A DNA stretch of 64,000 bases from UBA7672 sp040398465. GTDB lineage: Bacteria; Pseudomonadota; Alphaproteobacteria; Caulobacterales; Hyphomonadaceae. The translations under genes were made by a program, and so were the position numbers. The stretch covers positions 3,712 to 67,711 of the forward strand of contig JBBAUA010000016.1 of assembly GCA_040398465.1 (NCBI GenBank). Direction: 5' to 3'. Positions 44,629 through 52,790 of this stretch are shown here, one piece after another (position 1 is the first letter of the stretch; each line of letters starts with the position of its first letter). The notes under the pieces were generated by a model that was not told where the DNA came from, did no database searches, and saw nothing but the letters and a program-made list of their open reading frames with translations.

Positions 44629-44690
44629 CCTCCTCCGCGCGCAGCGCGGGGGAGGTAGCATGCCCGCATTTCGCGCATGACGGAGGGGGC
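44629..44690. repeat. REP-like double hairpin element after pstB
   Basis: A 12-bp stem (44629-44640 with 44644-44655, one G-U pair, GCA loop) reads CCTCCTCCGCGC / GCGCGGGGGAGG. It is followed by a second imperfect hairpin (ATGCCCG/CGCGCAT, 44660-44678) and GACGGAGGGGGC. I remember near-identical CTCCTCC-(stem)-GGAGGT...GACGGAGGGGGC sequences dispersed between genes in Caulobacterales and relatives. It may also stop transcription of the pst operon, although it has no T-tract. Confidence 0.55.
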
Positions 44691-44804
44691 AGCCGCAGGC
44701 TTGCTTTCAACGCACAGTCACGCGCGCCGCCCACATTCCCGGAAATTCAGAAAATCTTCCGGCTCACCCCGAAAGCACCTGCTTCCGGGATCGCCCTCGC
44801 GCGC

Positions 44805-45329
44805 CTACCCCACAGCCCGGTCGCGCTCCACCATCGGCGCGCCCACATCGTTCGCCGGCGGATGGTTCAGCGGCCGCTTCGGCGTAGCGCCGGGAAGATA
44901 CGCCGCCATCTTCTGCATCAGCTCGGCTGGCAAGCGCCGCGGCCGGCCATCGAGGCTGACGCAGATATTCTCAACCTGCGCCTCGAGGATCAGTTCATTC
45001 CCCCGCATGATGATCTGCCGGCAGCCGATGCGCGCCCCGCGCGCGAGCTCGACCTGCGTCCGGATCTCCAGCCGGTCATCGATCCGCGCCGGCCGCACGA
45101 AGCGCAGGCCCAGCTCGGACACCATGAATGTCACCGGCGCGCCCGCAGACATCATCCGCGTATGGCTCGCCCCGATCGCCCGGATGAATTCGGAACGCCC
45201 CCGCTCCAGGTACCGGACATAATTTGCATGATACACGACGCCGGAAAGGTCCGTGTCTTCATAGTAGATGCGGAGCGGCATCCTGTGCTCGCGCCCGTTG
45301 ATGCGCCCGCACCCCGGGTCGGCATCCAT
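44805..45329 (-). CDS. ybgC: YbgC-type acyl-CoA thioesterase (hotdog fold)
   Basis: A 174-residue single-hotdog thioesterase. The catalytic motif is RIYYEDTDLSGVVYHANYVR followed by YLERGRSEFIRAIG; the Asp in EDTD and the VYHANY segment define the 4-hydroxybenzoyl-CoA/YbgC type. Strands VSELGLRFVRPARIDDRLEI and QVELARGARIG follow as usual. YbgC often lies with tol-pal genes, but not here. GGGAGG before ATG 45329 supports this start; MPLRIY (45281) is an alternative. The last 25 residues (KRPLNHPPANDVGAP) are a disordered tail. Confidence 0.88.
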   Translation of the reverse strand: MDADPGCGRINGREHRMPLRIYYEDTDLSGVVYHANYVRYLERGRSEFIRAIGASHTRMMSAGAPVTFMVSELGLRFVRPARIDDRLEIRTQVELARGARIGCRQIIMRGNELILEAQVENICVSLDGRPRRLPAELMQKMAAYLPGATPKRPLNHPPANDVGAPMVERDRAVG

Positions 45330-45457
45330 CCGCCCCTCCCATGTCCCCAGGCGCCCCCATCAGACGCCCGTCAGATTTGTGCAAGTTGCTTGCCGCCGCT
45401 TGACGGACTTCCGGCTGCGGCGGCAGATGCCGCTCCCGCCAGCAAGGAAAGAGCCCG

Positions 45458-45706
45458 ATGTCGCAAAAGGAAATGCGCCTCATCCCGAAGCCCCCGGCCG
45501 ACGCCATCGTGCTAACGCCGGACGCGGGCAAGCTCGCCCTCGAAGGAAACGGCGGCGACACTTATCGCTGCGGGGCCTGCAAGACCCGCCTGATGGACAA
45601 TGTCAGCCACATGGACGTCTTCCACGGCGAGCCCTTCGACGCCGTCAAATGCCCAAAATGCGGCAAGTTCAACGGCCTGCCGGAAGACGACCACCACCAT
45701 CATTGA
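45458..45706 (+). CDS. Small zinc-ribbon protein with His tail
   Basis: An 82-residue soluble protein. The C-terminal half has two CxxC pairs, YRCGACKTRL and VKCPKCGKFNGL, spaced 28 residues apart and consistent with one zinc ribbon, with a DVSH/DVFH-like segment between. The last residues are natural DDHHHH. An AAGGAA ribosome site precedes the ATG. No family is recognised beyond zinc ribbon. It could bind nucleic acid or a protein partner, or simply metal. Confidence 0.7.
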   Translation: MSQKEMRLIPKPPADAIVLTPDAGKLALEGNGGDTYRCGACKTRLMDNVSHMDVFHGEPFDAVKCPKCGKFNGLPEDDHHHH

Positions 45707-45725
45707 TGGATCGGCCGGGATTTTC

Positions 45726-45758
45726 GACAGGAGTCAGGTTCCACCCCCGATTCCTGTC
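45726..45758. repeat. Imperfect inverted repeat between convergent genes
   Basis: GACAGGAGTCAGG (45726-45738) pairs with CCCGATTCCTGTC (45746-45758), giving a 13-bp stem with one mismatch and one wobble and a 7-base loop, followed by TGTTCCCC. It lies between convergent genes, so it may act as a two-way terminator. The CAGGTTCCAC/CCTGTCTGTTCCCC text also recalls REP elements spread by RAYT transposases; this is a memory-based resemblance. Confidence 0.5.
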
Positions 45759-45793
45759 TGTTCCCCCTCCGATTCCATCGCGTTTCCGCGTTC

Positions 45794-45819
45794 TGTGGAT
45801 AAGCCGAGGCTGTGGATAG
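45794..45819. promoter_or_regulatory. Two adjacent DnaA-box-like sequences
   Basis: TGTGGATAA (45794-45802) is the exact complement of the consensus DnaA box TTATCCACA. TGTGGATAG (45811-45819) matches it at eight of nine positions in the same orientation, 17 bases further on. Both sit in the 114-base spacer between the zinc-ribbon gene and the PAS_5 gene. No dnaA, hemE or par genes are near, so a minor DnaA-binding site is more likely than the chromosome origin. Confidence 0.45.
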
Positions 45820-45820
45820 T

Positions 45821-46333
45821 TCAGGCCGGGACGAACTCCCGGTCCCGCCGCAGCAAAAGATCAACCCGCATCGCAGCCCGGTCCGGATCGACCGCAGCCT
45901 CCGCCGGCAGGTAGCGATCGTGGCACAGCACCATGTCCGCCTCGACGCCATTCGACGACAGCGGCAGACGCAGCCAGTAATGGATCGACCCATCCTTCAG
46001 CCGCGTCGCGCCCGAAACCGGCGTCTCGCGCAGCAGTGAGCGCGTCGCCAGTTCAGCCCACATAGCCCCGCCCCGGCAGGCATCGATCTGGTCCGCCGTC
46101 TTGCCGCGCGCCTCGCCGCCGAAGATCGCCTGCAGCCCCGTGCCCGCCAGGCGGAAACGGAACTGCCCGCCGCCCTCGCAGCTCAGGATCGAGACATACG
46201 CCAGCTCGCGATTGATTGCGGAGATATCGATATCCTCGCACGTGATGAAATTGCGTCCCCGCAACCGCTTGCGCCAGGATTCAAGCACCTTCGTCTGCCC
46301 CGATGGGGCAGCAGCTTCATGATCAAACGACAT
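45821..46333 (-). CDS. PAS_5 (PF07310-type) domain protein
   Basis: A 170-residue protein of the single-domain PAS_5 family frequent in alphaproteobacteria. Features are WRKRLRGRNFITCEDIDISA near the start, the central AYVSILSCEGGGQFRFRLAG then TGLQAIFGGEARGK, and the late strand YWLRLPLSSNGVEADMVLCH. It has no output domain or signal, so it may sense a small ligand and act through a partner. It shares strand and neighbourhood with mucR, 333 bases upstream. Confidence 0.8.
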   Translation of the reverse strand: MSFDHEAAAPSGQTKVLESWRKRLRGRNFITCEDIDISAINRELAYVSILSCEGGGQFRFRLAGTGLQAIFGGEARGKTADQIDACRGGAMWAELATRSLLRETPVSGATRLKDGSIHYWLRLPLSSNGVEADMVLCHDRYLPAEAAVDPDRAAMRVDLLLRRDREFVPA

Positions 46334-46666
46334 TCTCAGCCCCCTGGAATCAAATACGGAACGGACCGAAATCCGGCATCCGCAAAGACTTCTGTTTTTG
46401 AACAGGATCCGTCAGGCCAGCCCGACCCCCGGATCTTTTACTGAGGGAGCCGCTCCCCGCAAACACACGCAACTCGAAGCGACTCAGTGATTCGCACCAC
46501 TGTCCCGTAGGGTGATTCGCTTCGCCGACTCAGGCAAGGGCCTTCGCGAACCAATTCTTCATATGCATCAACAAAGTCCAAACAGTGTGTCTTGTTACGG
46601 ACACGACCCAAATGCTTGCGACTTGGAGTCATTCAAGAAATGGCGCCCCAGGAACGAGCGCGGACG
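46334..46666. other. Intergenic region between mucR and the PAS_5 gene
   Basis: No convincing gene is seen in these 333 bases. A 64-codon minus ORF (46438-46632) has no ribosome site and unlikely composition. The stretch includes a perfect short palindrome CTGTT-TTTG-AACAG (46392-46405), about 60 bases upstream of the PAS_5 start, which could be an operator or part of its promoter. Confidence 0.6.
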
Positions 46667-47083
46667 CTACTTCTTCATCAACCCGAGGCCCATCTTGCGG
46701 GCAAGGTCGGAGCGCTGTTTCGCATAGGCTGGCGCCACCATTGGATAGTCGGCCGCCAGACCCCACTTCTCGCGATACTCCTCCGGCGACATGTCATACC
46801 GCGTGCGCAGGTGGCGCTTCAGCGACTTGAACTTCTTCCCGTCCTCCAGACAAACGATGTGATCGTCCGTCACAGACTTCTTCACCGAAACAGCCGGCTT
46901 CAACTCCACCCGCGGCTCGGCGGCCGGCGCACCCTGGATTTCGGCCAGCGTTGCATGCACCCGCTCGATCAGCCGGGGCAAGTCCACGACAGGGACGGTA
47001 TTGTGCGCCACATAGGCGGAGACAATATCCGAGGTGAGTTCGATAAGACTAGACCCGGGCCGTGCTTCCGTATCCATCTGCAA
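46667..47083 (-). CDS. mucR: MucR/Ros family transcriptional regulator
   Basis: A 138-residue regulator of the alphaproteobacterial Ros/MucR family. The N-terminal oligomerisation part is SSLIELTSDIVSAYVAHNTV (the LT..IV.AYV.nN motif). The C-terminal zinc-finger region is DDHIVCLEDGKKFKSLKRHL followed by RTRYDMSPEEYREKWGLAAD and a basic tail. Members are H-NS-like repressors of many genes; in Caulobacter MucR works with CtrA/SciP in the cell cycle. The ribosome site GGAAG fits a TTG start at 47083 (five-base spacing) better than ATG 47077. An inverted repeat lies just upstream. Confidence 0.92.
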   Translation of the reverse strand: MQMDTEARPGSSLIELTSDIVSAYVAHNTVPVVDLPRLIERVHATLAEIQGAPAAEPRVELKPAVSVKKSVTDDHIVCLEDGKKFKSLKRHLRTRYDMSPEEYREKWGLAADYPMVAPAYAKQRSDLARKMGLGLMKK

Positions 47084-47099
47084 CGTTGCTTCCCGACAG

Positions 47100-47119
47100 G
47101 TTGAATCACTTTGTTCAAC
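47100..47119. promoter_or_regulatory. Inverted repeat upstream of mucR, putative operator
   Basis: GTTGAA-TCACTTTG-TTCAAC has perfect 6-bp arms around an 8-base centre and lies 17-23 bases before the mucR start. Its position inside the probable promoter/leader suggests a repressor site, possibly autoregulatory. MucR proteins prefer AT-rich DNA with loose sequence demand, so another regulator is equally possible. Confidence 0.35.
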
Positions 47120-47212
47120 GCCATTACTGCAAGGATACTGTGTGAGTTCACGAAGTCTGTAAATGCCGTCCTGAACAGACGCGCACTATTGTGAGAACTT
47201 CAGGCGCGGCTG

Positions 47213-49000
47213 CTAGCCGAACAGGGAAATCGCCAGGACAACGCCCAGTATTGCGAGGCTGAGGAGAGCGGTCGCGCTTAGCGGAACCCTGGCCGCGACC
47301 CAGCCCTGCGGTCCGAAGACCTGCCGGGCCGCCAGCTGCACCGATCCGCCAAGGGCCGCAGCCGCATGGGACAGACCCCGCCCGGCCCCGCCCGCGAACT
47401 TGCCGACAGTGCGAGCCATCACGTGCCAGCCCCGCCGCCACAACCACTCAACATCGATGATCAGCCCTGGCTGTTCAGCCGGATACCAGCGCCGCCACTG
47501 CAACAGCATGAAGGCCAGCGTCGCGAACACCAGAAGCTGCAATTGCTGCAGCACATGCCCCACCGTCCACAACTCGGTCGCGAGATAATCCAGCGCTACG
47601 TCCTGATACGGCAGGAACTGGTAGAGCCAGGCGGGTGATACGCCGACCAGAATGCACAACGCCGCCGCCGACCCCATGGCGAGCAGCATGTTGAACGGCG
47701 CCTCCTGCGGGCGCTTGCCGCTGTCATGACTGAAGAAGGCGAAGTACGGGATCTTGATCCCCGAATGCTCAAGCACGCCGGCAGACGCGAACAGCAGCAT
47801 GATCCACACGACAAACAGCGCCGGGTCCGCATGCGAAGCCGACATCACCATCGACTTCGCGACAAAGCCCGAGAACAGCGGCAGCGCCGAAATCGATGCC
47901 GCGCCGACAAGACAGAACAACGTCGTCCACGGCATCGTCCGATGCAGCCCGCCGAGCTCGCTGGCCTTCGTCGTGCCCGTCCGGTAGAGTACTGCCCCCA
48001 TGCTCATGAAGAGCAGCGCCTTGTACATTATGTGCGCAAACGCATGCGCCGCCGCACCGTTGACCGCCAGCTGCGTGCCAATGCCGACAGCGCACACCAT
48101 GAAGCCGACCTGGTTGTTGAGGCTGTAGGCCAGCACTTTGCGCAGGTCATTCTCGATAACCGCAAAGAAGACCGGGAACACGGTCATCACCGCGCCGATC
48201 CAGATCAGCCAGTCCAGCCCCGCGAAGTAACGCGCCAGCGCATAGACGGCGAGCTTGGTCGTGAAGGCCGAGAGCACGACAGCACCGGTCTCTGAGGCGC
48301 GCGGATAGGAATCCTGCAGCCAGTTGTGAACCATCGGGAACGCCGCCTTGATCCCGAACCCTGCAAGGATCAGCACCGCCCCCGGCGCATTGATGTCCAT
48401 CACGCCGACAGGCAGCCCTGCCTGGCTTGGCGCGATCAACGCGAACTGCGTGTCCCCCGTCGCCGACGCGTACATGCAGATGCCCGCCAGCACGAGCATG
48501 CCCGAACTGACCTGGAAGACGAGATAGCGCACGGCCGCCCGCACGCTCTCCGGCGCGCGCGGCGCGAGGATCTGGAAAACCGACGCAATCGCCGTCAGCT
48601 CCCATGCGATGAACAGGCTGATCAGGTCGCCGACGAAGACCGCCGTCACCGACGCGCCCGCATACAGCATCGCTGTTGAATCCTGCAGCGCATCGCGCCG
48701 ATGCAGCGAGTAAACGCCCACCATCGCTGCCGCGATGATGAAGGCGAGACCGAACACGAAGGACAGACTGTCCGGTCGATACAGCACCAGATCCAGTCCA
48801 AGGAACTGCACGGTCTGCAGGTCGATGCTCAGCCCCTCGGCCGAGATCAGCGCGATCAGGGCTACCAGCGGCCCGCCCACCATCAGGATGGCGCGCGAAG
48901 CAACGTCCCGCGCAAACGGCAACATCAGCGCAGCGGCGAGGATGAAAAACCCCGGATTGGTGTTGGCCAGGAAGTCGGCGAGGCGCTCAATCGTCACCAC
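47213..49000 (-). CDS. Mrp-type antiporter subunit D (third copy), last gene of operon
   Basis: A 595-residue proton-pumping-subunit-type protein (NuoL/M/N, MrpA/D family) with about 14 helices plus a longer C-terminal part. Key charged residues are present: Glu in SLFIAWELTAIASVF (helix 5), Lys in LAGFGIKAAFPMVHNWLQ (helix 7), broken-helix residues in VIENDLRKVLAYSLNNQVG, and Lys in FSGFVAKSMVMSA (helix 12). The N-terminal TLFC-like and VYSLHRRD segments are also typical. It differs clearly from the other two D-type proteins here, and its tail (residues 500-595) with extra helices recalls NuoL/MrpA-style extensions. It overlaps the upstream small gene by 14 bases. Confidence 0.85.
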   Translation of the reverse strand: MVTIERLADFLANTNPGFFILAAALMLPFARDVASRAILMVGGPLVALIALISAEGLSIDLQTVQFLGLDLVLYRPDSLSFVFGLAFIIAAAMVGVYSLHRRDALQDSTAMLYAGASVTAVFVGDLISLFIAWELTAIASVFQILAPRAPESVRAAVRYLVFQVSSGMLVLAGICMYASATGDTQFALIAPSQAGLPVGVMDINAPGAVLILAGFGIKAAFPMVHNWLQDSYPRASETGAVVLSAFTTKLAVYALARYFAGLDWLIWIGAVMTVFPVFFAVIENDLRKVLAYSLNNQVGFMVCAVGIGTQLAVNGAAAHAFAHIMYKALLFMSMGAVLYRTGTTKASELGGLHRTMPWTTLFCLVGAASISALPLFSGFVAKSMVMSASHADPALFVVWIMLLFASAGVLEHSGIKIPYFAFFSHDSGKRPQEAPFNMLLAMGSAAALCILVGVSPAWLYQFLPYQDVALDYLATELWTVGHVLQQLQLLVFATLAFMLLQWRRWYPAEQPGLIIDVEWLWRRGWHVMARTVGKFAGGAGRGLSHAAAALGGSVQLAARQVFGPQGWVAARVPLSATALLSLAILGVVLAISLFG

Positions 49001-49325
49001 CGGCCTCCCCGCTTCGCTTCTCGTAATAGTCTTCCGGCCGCCGCAGCATCTTCCCGAGAGGCCAGCCGCTCAGCACAGCAAACGAAAAGGCGATGAATCC
49101 GAACGCACCTTGAAAACCGGGAACCTTGGTAACGTCCTTCACAGGACTGACGGACAGCAACATCTCGATCCCGATCAGCGCCAGACCGGCGATGGCAAGC
49201 GCCCAGGTAAAGACCTTGGCGAAGAGCGGCGTCCGCATCCACGAGAACAGCAACACCGACAGCGGATGCTCGCCCGACTCGCCAAGAACAGGCTCGCTGC
49301 GAGCAGGATCCTTTTCATCGCTCAT
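48987..49325 (-). CDS. Small two-helix membrane protein inside the Mrp operon
   Basis: A 112-residue protein with a hydrophilic start (SDEKDPARSEPVLGESGEHP), two helices (KVFTWALAIAGLALIGIEML and GAFGFIAFSFAVLSGWPLG) and a polar tail (RRPEDYYEKRSGEAGGDD). Its ATG overlaps the stop of the upstream D-type gene by four bases and its own end overlaps the next gene by 14, so it is translationally locked into the operon. It corresponds to no classical MrpA-G subunit. I infer an accessory subunit of the complex. Confidence 0.75.
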   Translation of the reverse strand: MSDEKDPARSEPVLGESGEHPLSVLLFSWMRTPLFAKVFTWALAIAGLALIGIEMLLSVSPVKDVTKVPGFQGAFGFIAFSFAVLSGWPLGKMLRRPEDYYEKRSGEAGGDD

Positions 49326-50812
49326 GGCGCAGCCTCCAGCAGCGTGAAAGCGCCGAGCGGTTCGAGATAGTCGGCGATGAACGCGGCGCAAGCGAACAGC
49401 ACAACGCATCCGATCGCCGTGATTCCTGCCGCGGCAATCGCCGCACCTGGCGCCCCGCCGGGCCGCGTGAAGTCACGGCCCTTGACGCCCGGCGGCGCGA
49501 ACAGCGCGCTGAACGCGACGGGCAGAAGGTAAGCGATAGTCAGCAATGACGACACGATCATCGCCGCCGCCGTCAGCCACTCGCCTGAGCCGAACGACGC
49601 ATCGACCAGCAGGAATTTCGACCACATGCCACCCATCGGCGGTAACCCGATCACGGACAGAGAAGCCACGAGGAAGAACGTGAACACGATCGGCATCCGC
49701 CGCCCCGCCCCGCCCATCTCGGATACCTTCGCGGCGCCCGTCGCGACGTAGATCGCGCCCGCGCACATGAAGAGCGTGATCTTGGCGACCGCATGCACGA
49801 TCATGTGCAACCCGCCCGCCACGAGTCCCGAGGCGAATGGCAGCATCGCGGCCGACGTGATGTACGCAAGCTGCCCGACCGTCGACCAGGCCAGCCGCGC
49901 CTTGAGATCGTCCTTGGTCAGCGCCACCAGCGACGCGATCACAATCGTCGCCGCCGCGATCCATAGGATCCACATTGCCGCCGGCAATGCGGTGATCAAG
50001 TCCGGTCCAAAAATGTAGGCGGACACTTTGAGGACGGTGAACACGCCCGCTTTCACGACTGCCACCGCATGCAGCAACGCCGAAACCGGCGCCGGCGCCA
50101 CCATCGCCGCCGGCAACCAGCCATGCAGCGGGATCAGCGCAGCCTTTGCCGCCCCGAACACGAGCAGGAGAAGCAGTACGTTCTCGATCACCGCACTTGT
50201 CTTGCCGGGCAGCAACCCGCCCGGCGTGAACGTCGTCGATCCCGCCACGCTCGCAACGCCGATGATGCCCGGCAGGAACAGCACGACAGACGCGCCGACC
50301 AGCGTGCCCAGATAGATCCTCCCCGCCCGCCGCGCCGCTTCATTGCCCTTGTGCGTCACCAGCGGATACGTCGCCAGCGTCAGCGCCTCGTAGAAGATGA
50401 ACAGCGTGAACAGGTTCGCCGCCATCGCAATGCCCATCACGGCGAACATGGCGAGCGCAAAGCACATGTAGAACCGCGTCTGGTTAGCTTCGCGCGCGCC
50501 CCGCATGAAGCCAATCGAGAACAGCGAGTTCACCGCCCACAGCACGCTTGCCATCACAGCGAACAGCGCGCCCAGAGGCTCCAGCCGGAAAGCGATCTCC
50601 AGCCCCGGCATCGGCCGCACGACCATCATCTCCGGCGCATCGCCCGCGCCCACACGCACGAACATCGAGATGGTGATGATGCACAGCCCGATGCACGCCA
50701 CCATCGTAAGTGTCTCGCGCACATCCGGCATCCGCCCGACAGCGTAGGTCACCACCGCTGCAAACAGCGGCAGCACCAGCGCCAGCGTGATCAGAAGCTC
50801 GCCATCGTTCAT
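49322..50812 (-). CDS. Mrp-type antiporter subunit D (second copy)
   Basis: A 496-residue, roughly 14-helix antiporter-type subunit. Conserved charges are the Glu in FTLFIFYEALTLATYPLV, the Lys in FGAAKAALIPLHGWLPAAM, the TKDDLKARLAWSTVGQLAYI segment, the His in GLHMIVHAVAKITLFMCAGA and the Lys in GGMWSKFLLVDA. It closely resembles MrpD/NuoM. The start at ATG 50812 overlaps the upstream D gene stop (ATGA). The longer frame to 51166 runs inside that gene and is not used. Confidence 0.88.
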   Translation of the reverse strand: MNDGELLITLALVLPLFAAVVTYAVGRMPDVRETLTMVACIGLCIITISMFVRVGAGDAPEMMVVRPMPGLEIAFRLEPLGALFAVMASVLWAVNSLFSIGFMRGAREANQTRFYMCFALAMFAVMGIAMAANLFTLFIFYEALTLATYPLVTHKGNEAARRAGRIYLGTLVGASVVLFLPGIIGVASVAGSTTFTPGGLLPGKTSAVIENVLLLLLVFGAAKAALIPLHGWLPAAMVAPAPVSALLHAVAVVKAGVFTVLKVSAYIFGPDLITALPAAMWILWIAAATIVIASLVALTKDDLKARLAWSTVGQLAYITSAAMLPFASGLVAGGLHMIVHAVAKITLFMCAGAIYVATGAAKVSEMGGAGRRMPIVFTFFLVASLSVIGLPPMGGMWSKFLLVDASFGSGEWLTAAAMIVSSLLTIAYLLPVAFSALFAPPGVKGRDFTRPGGAPGAAIAAAGITAIGCVVLFACAAFIADYLEPLGAFTLLEAAP

Positions 50813-52329
50813 GGCGCCGCTCCCAGCACCGCGGCGGCGCTCACATCCGCCATGCTCGACGGCAGGGTGGACGCGACGCCGAACCACAGCGACAAGCCCG
50901 CAAGAATGAACAGCGGAACCAGCACGCCAACCGGCGCCTCTCGCGCACGCTCGCCGCCGGCAGCAGGCGCCCGGAAGAAGATCGCCTCCATCATGCGCCC
51001 GACATAGATCAGCGTCAGCAACGACCCGATCGCCAGCGTCACCGCGATCCAGACTGCCCCAGACTCCAGTGCGGCGGCGATCAGCGCCCATTTCGCGAGG
51101 AAGCCCATCGTCATCGGCACGCCCGCAAGGCTCGCCGCGCCGACACCGAACGCCACCGCCGACCACGGCGCCTCACGCGCGATGCCAGCGAAATCATCAA
51201 CCGTGCGCGCCTGCACGCTCATGGCGAACGCGCCGACCGCCATGAACAGCGCGCCCTTCAACAGCGCGTGCGCGATCAGGTAGTACACGCCAGCCGAAAT
51301 TCCCGCAGCCGTCGCCAGCGACACGCCGAGCAGGATGAACCCCACCTGCGCCACAGATGAGAATGCGAGTATCCGCCTTATCTCTTTTGCGAAGATTGCC
51401 TGCACAGAACCTATGATCACCGCAGCCGCTGCGAGCGGCGCCAGGATCCAGCGCAGGAATATCTCGCCGAATTGCCCGTCAGGGAAAACGTCGAACACGA
51501 AGCGGACGATCAGGTAGATCGCCGCCTTCGTCGCGGTCGCCGCGAGGAACACCGAGACCAGACTCGGCGCGCCCGCATACGCCCCTGGCAACCAGCCATG
51601 CAGCGGGAACATCGCCGCCTTGACGCCTAGGCCCGCCACCACAAAAGCCAGCCCCGCCTGCACCGCAGCGTTGTCGCCCAGCGTCGCCAGCCGCATCGCC
51701 ATGTCGGCCATGTTGAGCGTGCCTGTGGCAGCATAGAGAAAGCCGACGCCCAGCACATAGAAGGTCGCACCGACCGTGCCGAAGATCAGGTAGTTGAACG
51801 CCGCCGGCAGCGCACGCTTGTCCCGCGCCTCACCCACGCCGACCAGCGCATACGTTCCAATCGAGGACACCTCCAGGAACACGAATGCGTTGAACGCATC
51901 ACCGGTGAACACGAGTCCGAGGAACCCGGCGAGGCAAAGCAGATACCCGGACTGGAACAGCGTATGCTTCTCTGGCTTTACCTCCGACACCAGCGTGTGG
52001 CCCGAGTAGAGCGCGCCAACAACACCAACCGATGCGATCAGCAACCCCATCGTCGCGCCCAGCGCATCGATGCGCAGCGCAATGCCCATGGGCGGTGCAA
52101 ACCCGCCCAGCACATAGTCGACCACGCCCTCGCGCGCGACCTCGCCCGCCACAGCCACCGACATCCACAGCGCGAACGCGGCCGTCAGTACGGACACCAT
52201 CCACGCCGTCCGTGCGCCGGGACTGAGCACGGCGACGCATGCGCCGACTAGTGGCCCGGCGATCACCAGGATCGGCGCCTGCGCCGTCAGGGCTGGCGGC
52301 GCGACATATATGGCCTCGAACAGGATCAA
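50809..52329 (-). CDS. mrpD: Mrp-type antiporter subunit D (first copy)
   Basis: A 506-residue MrpD/NuoN-type proton-translocating subunit with about 14 helices. It has Glu in AFNAFVFLEVSSIGTYALVG, Lys in GLGVKAAMFPLHGWLPGAYA, the EIRRILAFSSVAQVGFILLG broken-helix region, a lysine after the YYLIAHALLKGALFMAVGAF helix, and Lys in GFLAKWALIAAAL. It directly follows the C subunit, as MrpD does in standard mrp operons, so it gets the name. Four-base overlaps link it to both neighbours. Confidence 0.9.
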   Translation of the reverse strand: MILFEAIYVAPPALTAQAPILVIAGPLVGACVAVLSPGARTAWMVSVLTAAFALWMSVAVAGEVAREGVVDYVLGGFAPPMGIALRIDALGATMGLLIASVGVVGALYSGHTLVSEVKPEKHTLFQSGYLLCLAGFLGLVFTGDAFNAFVFLEVSSIGTYALVGVGEARDKRALPAAFNYLIFGTVGATFYVLGVGFLYAATGTLNMADMAMRLATLGDNAAVQAGLAFVVAGLGVKAAMFPLHGWLPGAYAGAPSLVSVFLAATATKAAIYLIVRFVFDVFPDGQFGEIFLRWILAPLAAAAVIIGSVQAIFAKEIRRILAFSSVAQVGFILLGVSLATAAGISAGVYYLIAHALLKGALFMAVGAFAMSVQARTVDDFAGIAREAPWSAVAFGVGAASLAGVPMTMGFLAKWALIAAALESGAVWIAVTLAIGSLLTLIYVGRMMEAIFFRAPAAGGERAREAPVGVLVPLFILAGLSLWFGVASTLPSSMADVSAAAVLGAAP

Positions 52330-52790
52330 GCGCCGGACTCCGCGCGGGCCGGTCCCGACTGCGCCGCCTCAACGCGCGCAACCGCCTCGATCTCCTCGGC
52401 CTCCACCGTGCCGTAAGCCTCGCGAATGCGCACAGCGATCGAGAGCCCCACCGCCAGCGTCGCAACGCCCACCACGATCGCGGTCAGGACAAGCACGTGC
52501 GGCAGCGGGTTCGAATAGACGACCCCCTCGACCCCAAACTGTTGCACGTAGGCAGGATCGAGCGGCGCCGCGAGCGCGCGCCCCTCCGGGCTGTCAGCGT
52601 AGATCGTGATCGCCGCCGTTCCGCCCATCACCTTGCCCAGGCTGATGTAGAACAGCGCGGTCGACGTCTGGAACAGCGCCAGTCCGACCATGCGCTTGAT
52701 CAGGTTGCCCGTGCTGAACAGCACATACAGCCCGATCATCATCAGCACGATGACGATGATATAGTTGAAATGCGTGACGGCCATGCTCAT
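52326..52790 (-). CDS. mrpC: Mrp antiporter subunit C (NuoK-like)
   Basis: A 154-residue protein with three helices of the NuoK/MrpC type. They are YIIVIVLMMIGLYVLFSTGN, a second (GLALFQTSTALFYISLG) and a third with NPLPHVLVLTAIVVGVATLA, where the NPLPqALVLTAIVI motif is diagnostic. A ~35-residue insert (AITIYADSPEGRALAAPLDP) and a charged C-terminal tail make it longer than the ~113-residue Bacillus MrpC. Start ATG 52790 (MSMAV) or 52784. It overlaps the B gene by four bases. Confidence 0.88.
   Translation of the reverse strand: MSMAVTHFNYIIVIVLMMIGLYVLFSTGNLIKRMVGLALFQTSTALFYISLGKVMGGTAAITIYADSPEGRALAAPLDPAYVQQFGVEGVVYSNPLPHVLVLTAIVVGVATLAVGLSIAVRIREAYGTVEAEEIEAVARVEAAQSGPARAESGA

Noticed and set aside
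45794..45819. Chromosome replication origin
   Set aside because: Only two DnaA boxes, no AT-rich unwinding region, and no dnaA/hemE/parAB genes nearby.
46438..46632. 64-codon minus ORF after mucR
   Set aside because: No ribosome site, no recognisable features, and composition unlike neighbours.
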